IMG/VR virus record: IMGVR_UViG_3300037635_002520
Coordinates: 1 to 23,130 of that record
Reading direction: 5' to 3' (one strand)
DNA length: 23,130 nucleotides
DNA from: a virus
The translations under genes and the position numbers were made by a program. The notes beneath the pieces were generated by a model. That model had not been told where the DNA came from. It worked only from the letters and a program-made list of their open reading frames with translations, and ran no database searches. This document shows, in pieces, positions 1 through 8,126 of this stretch; the first letter of the stretch is position 1; every line of letters starts with the position of its first letter.

Positions 1-2
1 TA

Positions 3-1760
3 TCGTCTGAGGCATCGGCGGCACCTGGTCGATGGTATACCGAGCGCACCGAGTATTTACGGGGCATCATGGATGCGGCCAGTGATCCATCGGTGAATGA
101 AATCGTTGTTCAAGCGGGGGCGCAACTCGGGAAAACCGAGGTTTTGCTAAATGTGATCGGCTTTCACATTGCAAACGACCCCGCGCCGATCTTGGTTGTT
201 CAGCCAACCGGTCACAAAGGCATGGCCGAAACCTTTTCGAAAGATCGTCTCGCGCCGATGTTGCGCGATACACCTTGCCTAAAAGGGAAAGTGAAAGACC
301 CTCGATCGAGAGACAGCGGCAACACAACTTTGCAAAAGAATTTTCCTGGCGGTCGGATTTCGATGATCGGCGCGAACTCACCGGCGCAACTTGCCTCGAG
401 GCCGATCCGAATTGTTTTGCTCGATGAAACCGATCGATTTCCGGCATCATCCGGAAGCGAGGGCGATCCGATCGAATTGGCTCGCAAACGATCCGCGACA
501 TTTTGGAACCGCAAGATTTTGATGGTATCGACGCCAACCAACAAAGGCTCATCGATCATCGAGGAAAGATATTTGCAAAGCGATCAGCGGCGGTTCTTTG
601 CTCGATGCCCTCATTGCGATGAGGCTCAAATCTTAGAATGGCGAAACGTGCAATGGCAAAAAGATCGACCGGAAACCGCCGGTTATGTTTGCGATGGTTG
701 CGGGGTTTTTTGGTCGGATGCGGAGAAAAACAAAGCCGTTCGGAATGGCTATTGGGAAGCGAGCCAAAATTTTCATGGCATTGCCGGTTTTCAGATTTCC
801 GGAATCTATTCGCCTTGGATTTCGCTCGAGGATGCGGTTCGAGATTTCTTGAAGGCTAAGAAATTGCCGGAAATGCTCAAGGTTTGGACAAACACATATC
901 TCGGCGAAACCTTTGAGATACAAGGCGATGGCATCGATGAGGATGACATTCCTGGCAAGGATTCATTCGATAAAGAGTTTTTGCCGGATGAATGCGTTCT
1001 AATCACCGCCGGAATCGATACACAAGACGATCGTCTTGAAATTGAAATTGTCGGATGGGGCCGAGATCAAGAAAGTTGGTCGCTAGATTATCGGACAATT
1101 TACGGCGACCCATCCTCGCCTCAAGTTTGGGGCCAACTCGATGCGGTTTTGTCGGAAACGTGGGATCATCCTCGAGGGATTGAGATGCCTATTCGGTGCG
1201 CGTGTATTGACTCGGGGGGGCATCACACAAACGCGGTTTATGTTTTTGTGAAGCCTCGAGAGGGGCGAAGAATCTTTGCGATCAAGGGTGTCGGGGGCGA
1301 GGGGAAGCCACAGGTAGGAAAACCCTCGAAAAACAATCGGCAATCTGTTAGACTGTTTCCAGTGGGTGTTGATGGGATCAAGGAATTGGTTTATTCGAGA
1401 TTGAAAATTCGAGAGCCAGGGCCAGGATATTGTCACTTTCCCGAGGGGCGGGGTGATGAATACTTTTTGCAGCTAACAGCGGAAAAGATGGTCACTCGGT
1501 TCAAAAAAGGTTATAAGAGGCGGGAATGGGTGCAAACCCGACCCCGAAATGAGGCTCTTGATTGTCGCGTTTATGCGATTGCGGCGTTGGCGATCATGAA
1601 TCTAAATTTGAATAGTTTGGCAAATCGTTTCGCAAAGGCGGCACAAAGTGAGGATGATGAGCCAGAAATAAAAGCCGAGGTCGCGGAAAAGGTGTCGCGG
1701 CCATCACAAAGACCGATGAGGCGTCCAGGCAGCGGCAACTTTGTGAACTCTTGGAGATGA
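3..1760 (+). CDS. terL: Terminase large subunit, GpA family (5' partial)
   Basis: This is the ATP-driven DNA-packaging motor and headful/cos nuclease that docks on the portal. The reading frame is already open at position 3, so the start lies upstream of the window; the segment just before the first ATG (PGRWYTERTEYLRGIMDA) is typical GpA sequence and should not be trimmed. Visible motifs are a Walker A-like GAQLGKTE (about 117-140), Walker B LLDETDR (Asp at 423, Glu at 426), a zinc-ribbon-like CPHC...CDGC (about 606-700), and a nuclease domain with GIDTQDD (Asp at 1017), ACIDSGG and RNEALD (Asp at 1560). The last roughly 50 residues are a charged, proline-rich tail that may bind the portal. 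About 585 residues are present, close to full length for the family. It is followed 5 bases later by the next head gene. The small terminase subunit presumably lies just upstream. Family assignment is secure. Confidence 0.97.
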   Translation, partial: SSEASAAPGRWYTERTEYLRGIMDAASDPSVNEIVVQAGAQLGKTEVLLNVIGFHIANDPAPILVVQPTGHKGMAETFSKDRLAPMLRDTPCLKGKVKDPRSRDSGNTTLQKNFPGGRISMIGANSPAQLASRPIRIVLLDETDRFPASSGSEGDPIELARKRSATFWNRKILMVSTPTNKGSSIIEERYLQSDQRRFFARCPHCDEAQILEWRNVQWQKDRPETAGYVCDGCGVFWSDAEKNKAVRNGYWEASQNFHGIAGFQISGIYSPWISLEDAVRDFLKAKKLPEMLKVWTNTYLGETFEIQGDGIDEDDIPGKDSFDKEFLPDECVLITAGIDTQDDRLEIEIVGWGRDQESWSLDYRTIYGDPSSPQVWGQLDAVLSETWDHPRGIEMPIRCACIDSGGHHTNAVYVFVKPREGRRIFAIKGVGGEGKPQVGKPSKNNRQSVRLFPVGVDGIKELVYSRLKIREPGPGYCHFPEGRGDEYFLQLTAEKMVTRFKKGYKRREWVQTRPRNEALDCRVYAIAALAIMNLNLNSLANRFAKAAQSEDDEPEIKAEVAEKVSRPSQRPMRRPGSGNFVNSWR

Positions 1761-1765
1761 TATAA

Positions 1766-2350
1766 ATGGCGAATTTATTCGATGCCGCAAATGCCCCAAC
1801 AACTGAGCCGCTCGAAATTGTTGTTGGTGATTTCATTCAATGGAAAAGAACCGATCTCGGGGTCGATTATCCAAACAATCTTTACACCGCGACATATATC
1901 GCGCGAATAACCGGCGGCGGATCGAGCGAAATCCAACTTGTCGGAACCGCATCCGGCGATGATTATTTATTCACTGCGGATTCGGCAACCTCGGCGGCAT
2001 TCAACGCGGGTTATTATCATTGGCAACTCGAGATTCTTAGGAACTCGGATTCCGAGCGAGTGGTGGTCGATCGAGGCACGTTCGAGGCGATTGTTGATCT
2101 TGATGTCAACAATGTTGATCCGAGAACCCATGCCGAAATCATGGTTGATAAAATCGAGTCGCTTTTGCAAAATCGCGCCGATGCCGATGTTTCGAATTAT
2201 TCAATCAATGGCCGCTCTTTGGTGAAATTGTCGATCGATGATCTTTTGAAATGGCGAGATTATTATCGAAATGAATTGACGATGGAAAAGCGAAAAGAGC
2301 GGGTGCGTCGAGGCAAATCGACCGGCGCGACGATCAAGGCGAGGTTTTAA
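1766..2350 (+). CDS. Two-part head protein with connector-like C-terminal segment
   Basis: 194 residues between terminase and portal, the slot held by the lambda gpW connector. The N-terminal ~115 residues are rich in beta-strand-type sequence (VVGDFIQWKRTDLG, YTATYIARI, YYHWQLEILRNS). The C-terminal ~75 residues are helical (HAEIMVDKIESLLQNRADADV) followed by SINGRSLVKLSIDDLLKWRDYYRNE and a basic tail (KRKERVRRGKS). That second part matches the pattern of small phage proteins usually encoded alone beside the portal, so this looks like a fusion of a beta domain with a connector-like helical domain. GGAG at 1752-1755 supports the ATG at 1766. The portal gene starts 3 bases after the stop. Role as head-completion or connector protein is inferred from position; no catalytic motif is visible. 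Confidence 0.7.
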   Translation: MANLFDAANAPTTEPLEIVVGDFIQWKRTDLGVDYPNNLYTATYIARITGGGSSEIQLVGTASGDDYLFTADSATSAAFNAGYYHWQLEILRNSDSERVVVDRGTFEAIVDLDVNNVDPRTHAEIMVDKIESLLQNRADADVSNYSINGRSLVKLSIDDLLKWRDYYRNELTMEKRKERVRRGKSTGATIKARF

Positions 2351-2353
2351 AAG

Positions 2354-3853
2354 ATGGGTGTTTTTGATTTCCTAAAAAGAGATGCAAAGCCGGTCAAACG
2401 GCGCTCATTTAAAGCCGCTCAAACCGGTCGTTTATTCTCTGATTTTGTGGCATCGACAAAATCCGCCGACGCGGAAATTCGACCGGCTTTAAAATCAATT
2501 CGCCATCGATGCCGCGATCTTGCAAGAAATGATGAATATGCGCGGCGGTTTTTGACATTGATCAAAACGAATGTGGTCGGTGATAAAGGCGTCAATTTGC
2601 AAGTGAAGGCAAAGAATGCTGATGGCACGTTTGATTCGCCAGGCAATGCAATCATCGAGAACGCATTCAAGGCGTGGACTCGAAAAGGCGTTTGCACTGT
2701 TGATGGTCGGTTTTCTTGGAAAGACGCGCAACGTTTTGCGGCGGAAGCATTGGCGAGAGATGGCGAATTGTTGGTTCGTTTGGTGACATATCCAGGAAAT
2801 CAATTCAATTTTGCGATCGAGTTTCTCGAGGTTGATTTACTCGATGAAGATCAGAATGAAGATTTGCCGAATGGCAACAAGATCCGAATGGGCATCGAGA
2901 TCGATCAATTCCATCGGCCAGTCGCTTATCATCTCTTGGCCTCTCATCCTGGAGATGCGGAATATGCGACAACTTTAGCGAAAAAGAGGACTCGGATTCC
3001 GGCGGAAAAAATGCTTCACATTTATGCACCGGATCGAGCGCAGCAAACGCGCGGGGTGCCTTGGATGGCGGCGGCGGTTGCACCTCTCAAGCAACTCAAC
3101 GGCATGAGAGAGGCGGTTTTAGTGGCCGAGAGGGTTTCGGCCTCTAAAATGGGTTTCTTTACCACACCCACCGGCGATGAGTTCGTCGGCGATGATATAG
3201 AAAATACCTACACGCCAATAATTGAGGCCGATCCAGGAACGTTTCACCAACTCGGGCCAGGACAAGATTTCAAGACGTTTGATCCATCAACCGGATCGAA
3301 TAACTTTGCCGATTTTGAAAAGGCGGTTTTGCGGGGCATCGCCTCGGCATTGGGTGTTTCTTATGCCTCGATTTCGAATGATTTGACGCAAACCTCTTAT
3401 TCCTCGATCCGCCAAGGCGCTCTCGAGGATCGTGATTTCTACAAAGTTTTGCATGATTTTATGATCGAGCATTTCGTTCAACCGATCTTTCGGGCTTGGT
3501 TGATGGCCGCAATGGACAATGGCGCGATCCCAATTCCGCCAGTTCGGTTTGATAAATTCGCCGACAATGTTGAATTTAGAGCGCGGGGTTTTGCTTGGGT
3601 TGATCCTCAACGTGAAATGAATGCGGCGGTGATTGGCTTAAATTCCGGCATTCTATCGATGCAAGATGTTGCGAACCAATATGGCCGAGACATTGAGGAT
3701 GTGATGGATCAAATCGTTCTCGAGAAACAAATGGCGAGCGAGCGCGATATTGATCTCGCATTCCAACCGTTCGGCGGCGGTCAATCTGGATATGGGCCGA
3801 TGAAATTCACGGCTCAACCGATCGAGGATGAGGAACCCACCGATGGCAACTGA
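2354..3853 (+). CDS. Portal protein, lambda gpB-like
   Basis: 499 residues, the normal size for the lambda-type portal family (Phage_portal_2). The portal forms the dodecameric ring at one capsid vertex through which terminase pumps DNA and to which the tail attaches. Recognisable features are the N-terminal basic stretch after MGVFDFLKR, the conserved segment LKSIRHRCRDLARNDEYARRFLTLI, the GDKGVNLQ strand, EFLEVDLLDED, the AEKMLHIYAPDRAQQTRGVPW region, and TSYSSIRQGALEDRDFYKVLHDF near the wing and stem. The C-terminus is glycine/glutamine rich. GAGG at 2340-2343 precedes the ATG. The 3' end overlaps the next gene's start by 11 bases, which suggests translational coupling of portal and protease-capsid synthesis. 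Assignment is confident. Confidence 0.95.
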   Translation: MGVFDFLKRDAKPVKRRSFKAAQTGRLFSDFVASTKSADAEIRPALKSIRHRCRDLARNDEYARRFLTLIKTNVVGDKGVNLQVKAKNADGTFDSPGNAIIENAFKAWTRKGVCTVDGRFSWKDAQRFAAEALARDGELLVRLVTYPGNQFNFAIEFLEVDLLDEDQNEDLPNGNKIRMGIEIDQFHRPVAYHLLASHPGDAEYATTLAKKRTRIPAEKMLHIYAPDRAQQTRGVPWMAAAVAPLKQLNGMREAVLVAERVSASKMGFFTTPTGDEFVGDDIENTYTPIIEADPGTFHQLGPGQDFKTFDPSTGSNNFADFEKAVLRGIASALGVSYASISNDLTQTSYSSIRQGALEDRDFYKVLHDFMIEHFVQPIFRAWLMAAMDNGAIPIPPVRFDKFADNVEFRARGFAWVDPQREMNAAVIGLNSGILSMQDVANQYGRDIEDVMDQIVLEKQMASERDIDLAFQPFGGGQSGYGPMKFTAQPIEDEEPTDGN

Positions 3854-6503
3854 TTTCCCGAAAAAAGGCGATGATCTTAAAATTTCTTTGAGAAACTCGA
3901 ATTATCCTCAATTCGACAGGGATTTCGCCGAGAACATCAAAGAATTTAACCCCGACATATGGGGAGCCGGTGGAAATATTCGCGGCAATGAGGCTTTCAC
4001 CCTATGGGGCCGAGCGCGTGATGGTTCCGAAACCGAGGGCGTTTTGAGTTGGATCAAAGAGCGAGAGGCATGGGCGGCGCGACATTTTGGCGATGGTGAA
4101 CAATTCGCCGATGGTGATCTCGAGCCAAACCTCTCGAATGTTGGCGGGGTTGTTGCCCAAATAAAATGGGGCGTGATCGGCAACCTCGGTGAACAGGGGA
4201 TGAAAGATGTGATCCTCGAGTTGACGAAAAAGCTCGAGGGCAAGAAAGATCGGGCGATCGAGGATTTGACAGACACGGCGCGGAAAAGCCTCGAGAATAA
4301 AGTTTCGGAACACAATGAGGAATATGGTGATGATCCAACCAAGCGAGCAACGCTTGGAATGTTGGCCGAATCCTTTTTAAGAGGTATCGGCGCATACAAG
4401 ACAAATCCAGGCTCGGTTCGGCCTGGTGTGGCATCACCGGAGCAATGGGCTTTTGCCAGAGTCAATTCTCTGCTATTCTGTTTGCGAAACGGAAGATTTC
4501 AAGGCGGCAAGCACGACACCGATCTTTTGCCGGAAGGACATCCGGAATCAACGAAGGATCAAGATGAGGAAAGAGAAATGGATGATCAGCGTCATATAAA
4601 AGGCATCACCGAAACTGATGAATCAATTTTCGTTGAGTTCGGCAAATCAACTGAAACTGAGGTCGAGGCCGATGTCGAGGTTGATGTTGAAAACGGATAC
4701 AAACCCGATGATGAGGAACGCAAGGCACCGGCAGAATTGGAGACTCGAAAGTTTTCAACTCGAATGGATGCAGAAATGGATTCTGAGGATGATCGCAGAG
4801 TTTCCATTTCAATTTCAAGTGAGGCACGGGTCGATCGCTCATTCGGCGTCGAAATCCTAGATCACAACGATCGATCAATCGATCTTTCATTCTTAAACTC
4901 GGGCAACGCACCATTGTTGCTCGATCACGATCCCGAGCGTCAAATCGGGGTTATTGAATCTGTAAATCTCGATTCCTCGGCGCGGCGTCTCCGCGCGACG
5001 GTTCGGTTCAGCAAGGGCCAACTTGGTTCCGAGGTTTACGATGACGTTCGAAGTGGTATTCGGAACAATGTTTCAATCGGGTATCAAATCGGGCGAATGG
5101 AGCGTGACGAAAAAGCGGAAGGTGGGAACACTTATCGCGTTCGTTCGTGGAAACCTTTCGAGGCAAGCATTGTTTCAATTCCGGCGGATGACTCTGTTGG
5201 CACGAATCGCAATGCTGAAATCGAGCAAACCCCAACCCCTATTCCGGCAAAAGCCGAAAGAAAGGAACCAACCATGTCCGAACAAGACATTCAAGCGGTT
5301 GAGGCGAACGTTCGCGCAGAATACGCCAAGACTGTAAATGAAATCCTAGAATTAGGTGCATCTAAAAACAAACGTGATCTTGCCGATCAAGCCATCAAAA
5401 ACGGCTTATCAGTTGAGCAATTTCGCGGAATGTTGGCAGTTGCAGCGGCAGACCAACCTTTGACCACCGCCGACGAAATCGGCATGGAAACCAAAGAGGT
5501 TCGTCGTTTCTCACTCATCAACGCAATCCGCGCGATGGCAAATCCGACAGACATCAACGCGCAACGCGCAGCACAATTTGAGTTTGAGGCTTCAGCCGAG
5601 GCACAACGCAAATTGGGTCGCGAAACACGCGGCTTGATGATTCCTGGCGATGTTTTGCGTCAATGGAACCAACGTGACATCAACACAAGCGACGATTCGG
5701 CATTGATTGCCGAGGATTTACGCACTGGTGATTTCATCGACGTTCTACGCAATGCGTCAAGCGTGATGGCAGCGGGTGCGCGTATGTTGTCCGGTCTTCA
5801 AGGTGATGTTGTTATTCCTAAGAAAACAGCCGCATCAACTGCAAACTGGATTGCCACCGAGGGCTCGGCAGCGACAGAAAGCGAGCCTACACTTGGTTCG
5901 GTTACAATGTCGATGAAAACCGTTGGCGCAACAACAGATGTCACGCGCAACATGATGCACCAATCGTCAATGGACATCGAGACATTGATCCGCGATGACC
6001 TAACACAGTCAATCGCTTCTGCGATCGATCTCGGCGCATTGGCGGGTTCTGGTTCCTCTGGTCAGCCAACAGGCATCAAGAACACATCTGGCATCAATGC
6101 ACCAACCAACTTTGCAGCGGCGAACCCAACTTTCGCCGAGGTTGTAGCGATGGAAACAGCGGTTGCGGAAGATAACGCACTCGCCGGTTCTTTGGCTTAT
6201 ATCTTGCCCGCGGGCATGTATGGCGCATTGAAAACAACAGCGGTTGACAGCGGCTCGGGTCGTTTCGTTGCTGATGGTGGTTTGATGAATGGTTACAATG
6301 CGATCGTATCCAATCAGGCAACAGCCGGTGATCTTTATTTTGGCGATTTCAGCCAACTATTGATCGGCATGTATGGTGGCCTCGAGTTGATCGTTGATCC
6401 ATACTCATCAAGCAAATCCGGCGGCGTTTCGATCACTGCATTGCAATCTTGCGATGTTGCGGTTCGTCATGCGGTTGCATTCGCCTTCAACAATGATGGT
6501 TGA
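3843..6503 (+). CDS. Prohead protease-major capsid protein fusion with extra N-terminal domain
   Basis: 886 residues in three parts. Residues 1-~230 form a domain with NYPQFDRDF, WGAGGNIRGNEAF, IKEREAWAARH and VVAQIKWGVIG, a type I recall ahead of phage protease/capsid polypeptides. An acidic linker follows. Residues ~320-460 are an HK97-type prohead protease (family U35), with candidate catalytic His362 (LLLDHD), Ser411 (NNVSIGY) and Glu440 (PFEASIVSIP). Residues 478-886 are an HK97-fold major capsid protein with helical lead (MSEQDIQAVEANVR), WIATEGSAATESEPTLG, VGATTDVTRNMM and the C-terminal DVAVRHAVAFAF. The ATG at 3843 is chosen over the one at 3828 because GAGGAA (3830-3835) sits 7 bases ahead of it. 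The protease would cut itself free and trim the capsid subunits during maturation. An internal start at 5274 could make free capsid protein. Confidence 0.9.
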   Translation: MATDFPKKGDDLKISLRNSNYPQFDRDFAENIKEFNPDIWGAGGNIRGNEAFTLWGRARDGSETEGVLSWIKEREAWAARHFGDGEQFADGDLEPNLSNVGGVVAQIKWGVIGNLGEQGMKDVILELTKKLEGKKDRAIEDLTDTARKSLENKVSEHNEEYGDDPTKRATLGMLAESFLRGIGAYKTNPGSVRPGVASPEQWAFARVNSLLFCLRNGRFQGGKHDTDLLPEGHPESTKDQDEEREMDDQRHIKGITETDESIFVEFGKSTETEVEADVEVDVENGYKPDDEERKAPAELETRKFSTRMDAEMDSEDDRRVSISISSEARVDRSFGVEILDHNDRSIDLSFLNSGNAPLLLDHDPERQIGVIESVNLDSSARRLRATVRFSKGQLGSEVYDDVRSGIRNNVSIGYQIGRMERDEKAEGGNTYRVRSWKPFEASIVSIPADDSVGTNRNAEIEQTPTPIPAKAERKEPTMSEQDIQAVEANVRAEYAKTVNEILELGASKNKRDLADQAIKNGLSVEQFRGMLAVAAADQPLTTADEIGMETKEVRRFSLINAIRAMANPTDINAQRAAQFEFEASAEAQRKLGRETRGLMIPGDVLRQWNQRDINTSDDSALIAEDLRTGDFIDVLRNASSVMAAGARMLSGLQGDVVIPKKTAASTANWIATEGSAATESEPTLGSVTMSMKTVGATTDVTRNMMHQSSMDIETLIRDDLTQSIASAIDLGALAGSGSSGQPTGIKNTSGINAPTNFAAANPTFAEVVAMETAVAEDNALAGSLAYILPAGMYGALKTTAVDSGSGRFVADGGLMNGYNAIVSNQATAGDLYFGDFSQLLIGMYGGLELIVDPYSSSKSGGVSITALQSCDVAVRHAVAFAFNNDG
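5274..6503 (+). CDS. Possible internally initiated free major capsid protein
   Basis: An in-frame ATG at 5274, preceded by AAAGGA (5261-5266) with 7-base spacing, would give a 409-residue protein equal to the capsid module of the fusion. By hand count all 19 arginine codons here are CGC or CGT, against 13 of 38 in the upstream part of the same ORF, so codon choice changes at this ATG as expected for a much more highly translated segment. Lambda uses the same trick for its scaffold Nu3 inside gene C. This is inference: the product could equally come only from proteolysis of the fusion. Confidence 0.5.
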   Translation: MSEQDIQAVEANVRAEYAKTVNEILELGASKNKRDLADQAIKNGLSVEQFRGMLAVAAADQPLTTADEIGMETKEVRRFSLINAIRAMANPTDINAQRAAQFEFEASAEAQRKLGRETRGLMIPGDVLRQWNQRDINTSDDSALIAEDLRTGDFIDVLRNASSVMAAGARMLSGLQGDVVIPKKTAASTANWIATEGSAATESEPTLGSVTMSMKTVGATTDVTRNMMHQSSMDIETLIRDDLTQSIASAIDLGALAGSGSSGQPTGIKNTSGINAPTNFAAANPTFAEVVAMETAVAEDNALAGSLAYILPAGMYGALKTTAVDSGSGRFVADGGLMNGYNAIVSNQATAGDLYFGDFSQLLIGMYGGLELIVDPYSSSKSGGVSITALQSCDVAVRHAVAFAFNNDG

Positions 6504-6514
6504 TAAATAAAACA

Positions 6515-6541
6515 CAGAGAGGGGCGGCAACGCCTCTCTCG
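6515..6541 (+). terminator. Hairpin after the capsid gene, possible terminator
   Basis: Arms AGAGA (6516-6520) and TCTCT (6535-6539) enclose an inner GGCG/CGCC stem (6523-6526 with 6531-6534) capped by a GCAA loop; GG at 6521-6522 bulges, or an alternative 7-bp register forms. There is no T-run after it, so it may be a weak terminator or an mRNA-end stabiliser that keeps capsid message above downstream message. Confidence 0.5.
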
Positions 6542-6559
6542 ATTTATTGAGGAAATCAA

Positions 6560-6775
6560 ATGCCATATTTAGTTTTGAAATCATGTTTTGCCGGTGGGGT
6601 TCGTAGAAGCGCGGGGGATGTCATTGATCTTGCCGCATCCGAAGCATCGGCATTGAAATCGATCGGTCGCGTTTCCGAGGTGGAAAAAAAAATTGAGCCT
6701 AAAACGGATCGGTCAGTGGGTTTGGCGAAATCATCAACGCCTAAACCAAAGACTCGCGCGAAAGCCAAGAAATAG
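6560..6775 (+). CDS. Small head protein with Lys/Ala-rich tail
   Basis: 71 residues. The first ~35 residues (MPYLVLKSCFAGGVRRSAGDVIDLAASEASALKSIGRV) follow the compact pattern of small phage proteins found after capsid genes, with a G-DVIDL-A-AL-G arrangement. The remainder is a disordered basic tail ending in KTRAKAKK. GAGGAAA just ahead supports the start. The position between capsid and connector genes suggests a structural, decoration or DNA-contacting role, but no function can be read directly. It resembles the 54-residue product at 7554 in layout. Confidence 0.7.
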   Translation: MPYLVLKSCFAGGVRRSAGDVIDLAASEASALKSIGRVSEVEKKIEPKTDRSVGLAKSSTPKPKTRAKAKK

Positions 6776-6785
6776 GAATTGATTG

Positions 6786-7097
6786 ATGGCGGTTGAATCG
6801 GCAGACGATCGAGCGATTTTTGTGGGCATTGATGATTTCGGTGTCGCGGCAACTTATACGCCAAATGGCGGATCGGCCTCAACCGTCAACGGCATTTTCG
6901 ACAATGACATCGTTGAGGTTGACGCGGGTGGCAACATTCCGATGGCCGTTCGACAACCCCGATTTTTATGCCGCACAAGTGACGTTTCGAACGCCGTGGA
7001 CGGTGACGCCTTGAATGTTAATTCCACCGCCTACACGATCCGCGTAGTGGATCACGATGGCACCGGAATGACGGTTCTCGCATTGGAGAAAAACTAG
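6786..7097 (+). CDS. Head-tail joining protein, lambda FII-like
   Basis: 103 residues. The layout DDFGVAATYTPNGGSASTV, then GIFDNDIVEVDAGG, then a central strand region (RQPRFLCRTSDV) and the ending VVDHDGTGMTVLALE is the pattern of phage head-tail attachment proteins of the FII type, which plug the portal-connector after DNA packaging and offer the surface the tail joins to. The ATG at 6786 is preferred to the TTG one codon earlier because AGGA (6774-6777) lies 8 bases ahead of it. The following gene starts immediately after its stop. The lambda order, with a connector gene just ahead of a U-like gene, fits. Confidence 0.75.
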   Translation: MAVESADDRAIFVGIDDFGVAATYTPNGGSASTVNGIFDNDIVEVDAGGNIPMAVRQPRFLCRTSDVSNAVDGDALNVNSTAYTIRVVDHDGTGMTVLALEKN

Positions 7098-7538
7098 ATG
7101 GCGCACGTTCGCAAATCCATTCGAGACAATATCGAGACAACTCTCACCGGCCTCACAACCACCGGCACGAATGTTTTCGCATCGAGGGTTTATCCAATAC
7201 AAAGCGCCAGGATGCCTGGTCTTTGTGTCTACACCTCGAGCGAAACGATTGAGGCTCAAACGATTAAGCCGCCGAGAGGTCTTATTCGCTCGCTCGAGGT
7301 GTCAGTTGAGGTTTATGTTGAAAGCGCAACGGCGGATGATATTTTGGACGCGAGCGCGGCGGAAATCGAGGCGGCAATGGCAACCGATCGAACTCGGGGC
7401 GGATATTCTAAAGATACTCGCCTCATTTCGTTCGAGGCCGATTTTGCGGGTGAAGGCGAGAAACCTGTTGTTGTGGGTCGATTTATTTTCGAAATACTGT
7501 ATTCTACAACGGAAGCCGATGCAGAAACGGTCTATTAA
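7098..7538 (+). CDS. Tail terminator-like protein, lambda gpU type
   Basis: 146 residues. The pattern MAHVRKSIRDNIETTLTGL, then VFASRVYPIQSARMPGLCVYT, a strand-rich middle (RSLEVSVEVYVES), DDILDASAAEIEAAM and a final VVVGRFIFEILYST matches the minor tail protein U family. These proteins form a hexameric ring that stops tail-tube growth and joins the tail to the head. Start and stop are contiguous with the FII-like gene, so the two are probably translated together. Position directly before the tail tube genes agrees with lambda gene order (U before V). Confidence 0.82.
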   Translation: MAHVRKSIRDNIETTLTGLTTTGTNVFASRVYPIQSARMPGLCVYTSSETIEAQTIKPPRGLIRSLEVSVEVYVESATADDILDASAAEIEAAMATDRTRGGYSKDTRLISFEADFAGEGEKPVVVGRFIFEILYSTTEADAETVY

Positions 7539-7553
7539 GGAAAGGGCGTAAAA

Positions 7554-7718
7554 ATGGCAAAGAGAATGGAAGTTTATCCACCGAGCGGCGGAGAGCCGAT
7601 CGAGATAAACGCAGAAGATTTAGCCTCGTTTGAGGCTAAAGGATGGAAGGCATCACCCTCATCCAAATCGAAGGCGGTGAAAGCCGCAAAACCCAAAACC
7701 CTTGAAAGTGAGGATTAA
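7554..7718 (+). CDS. Small Lys/Ala-tailed protein (54 residues)
   Basis: Short ORF filling the gap between the tail terminator and tail tube genes. AAGGAAAGG at about 7537-7545 is a good ribosome binding site, and the next gene begins 3 bases after the stop. The product begins MAKRMEVYPPSGGEPIEIN, continues AEDLASFEAKGWKAS and ends in a Lys/Ala/Pro-rich tail. The EDLASFEAKGW segment resembles the core of the 71-residue product at 6560, so both may be versions of one small structural module. Function unknown. Confidence 0.65.
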   Translation: MAKRMEVYPPSGGEPIEINAEDLASFEAKGWKASPSSKSKAVKAAKPKTLESED

Positions 7719-7721
7719 AAA

Positions 7722-8114
7722 ATGGCTACATTTAGCGGTAGTGATGGGGTGATCTTGGTCGGAACTGACCAGGTTGCCGAAGTAAGATCGTTTTCCATCG
7801 ACGAATCCATGGACACCCTAGAAGACACGAGCATGGGTGATCAGAATCGCAGCTACAAAGCATCTTTAAAATCGTTCAGTGGTTCGGCGGATGTTTTCTT
7901 TGATGACACCGACACAAGCGGCCAAGGCGCGTTGACGGTTGGCACAAGCGCGACTCTGAACATTCAGATGGAAGGCAACACATCCGGCGATCATAAAATG
8001 AGCGGAACGGTTTTGGTCACTGGCCGGACAATCACCGCATCATTCGATGGCTTGGTTGAGGCATCAATCACATTCCAAGGCACCGGAGCGTTGACCGAGT
8101 CAACAGTTTCATAA
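7722..8114 (+). CDS. Major tail tube protein
   Basis: 130 residues, mostly beta-strand: MATFSGSDGVILVG, EVRSFSIDESMDTLEDTSMGD, SGSADVFFDD, GTLNI-type strands and a final SITFQGTGALTE. This is the pattern of small siphovirus tail tube proteins related to lambda gpV's N-terminal domain and to the TP901-type tube, which stack as hexameric rings around the tape measure. GAGGA at 7710-7714 is correctly placed. The neighbours (U-like before, G-like after) support the call strongly. It lacks the C-terminal Ig-like domain of lambda gpV. Confidence 0.85.
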   Translation: MATFSGSDGVILVGTDQVAEVRSFSIDESMDTLEDTSMGDQNRSYKASLKSFSGSADVFFDDTDTSGQGALTVGTSATLNIQMEGNTSGDHKMSGTVLVTGRTITASFDGLVEASITFQGTGALTESTVS

Positions 8115-8126
8115 GGGAAAAGAATT

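Noticed and set aside
3828-3842. ATG at 3828 as start of the protease-capsid fusion
   Set aside because: GAGG touches this ATG directly, whereas GAGGAA is 7 bases before the ATG at 3843.
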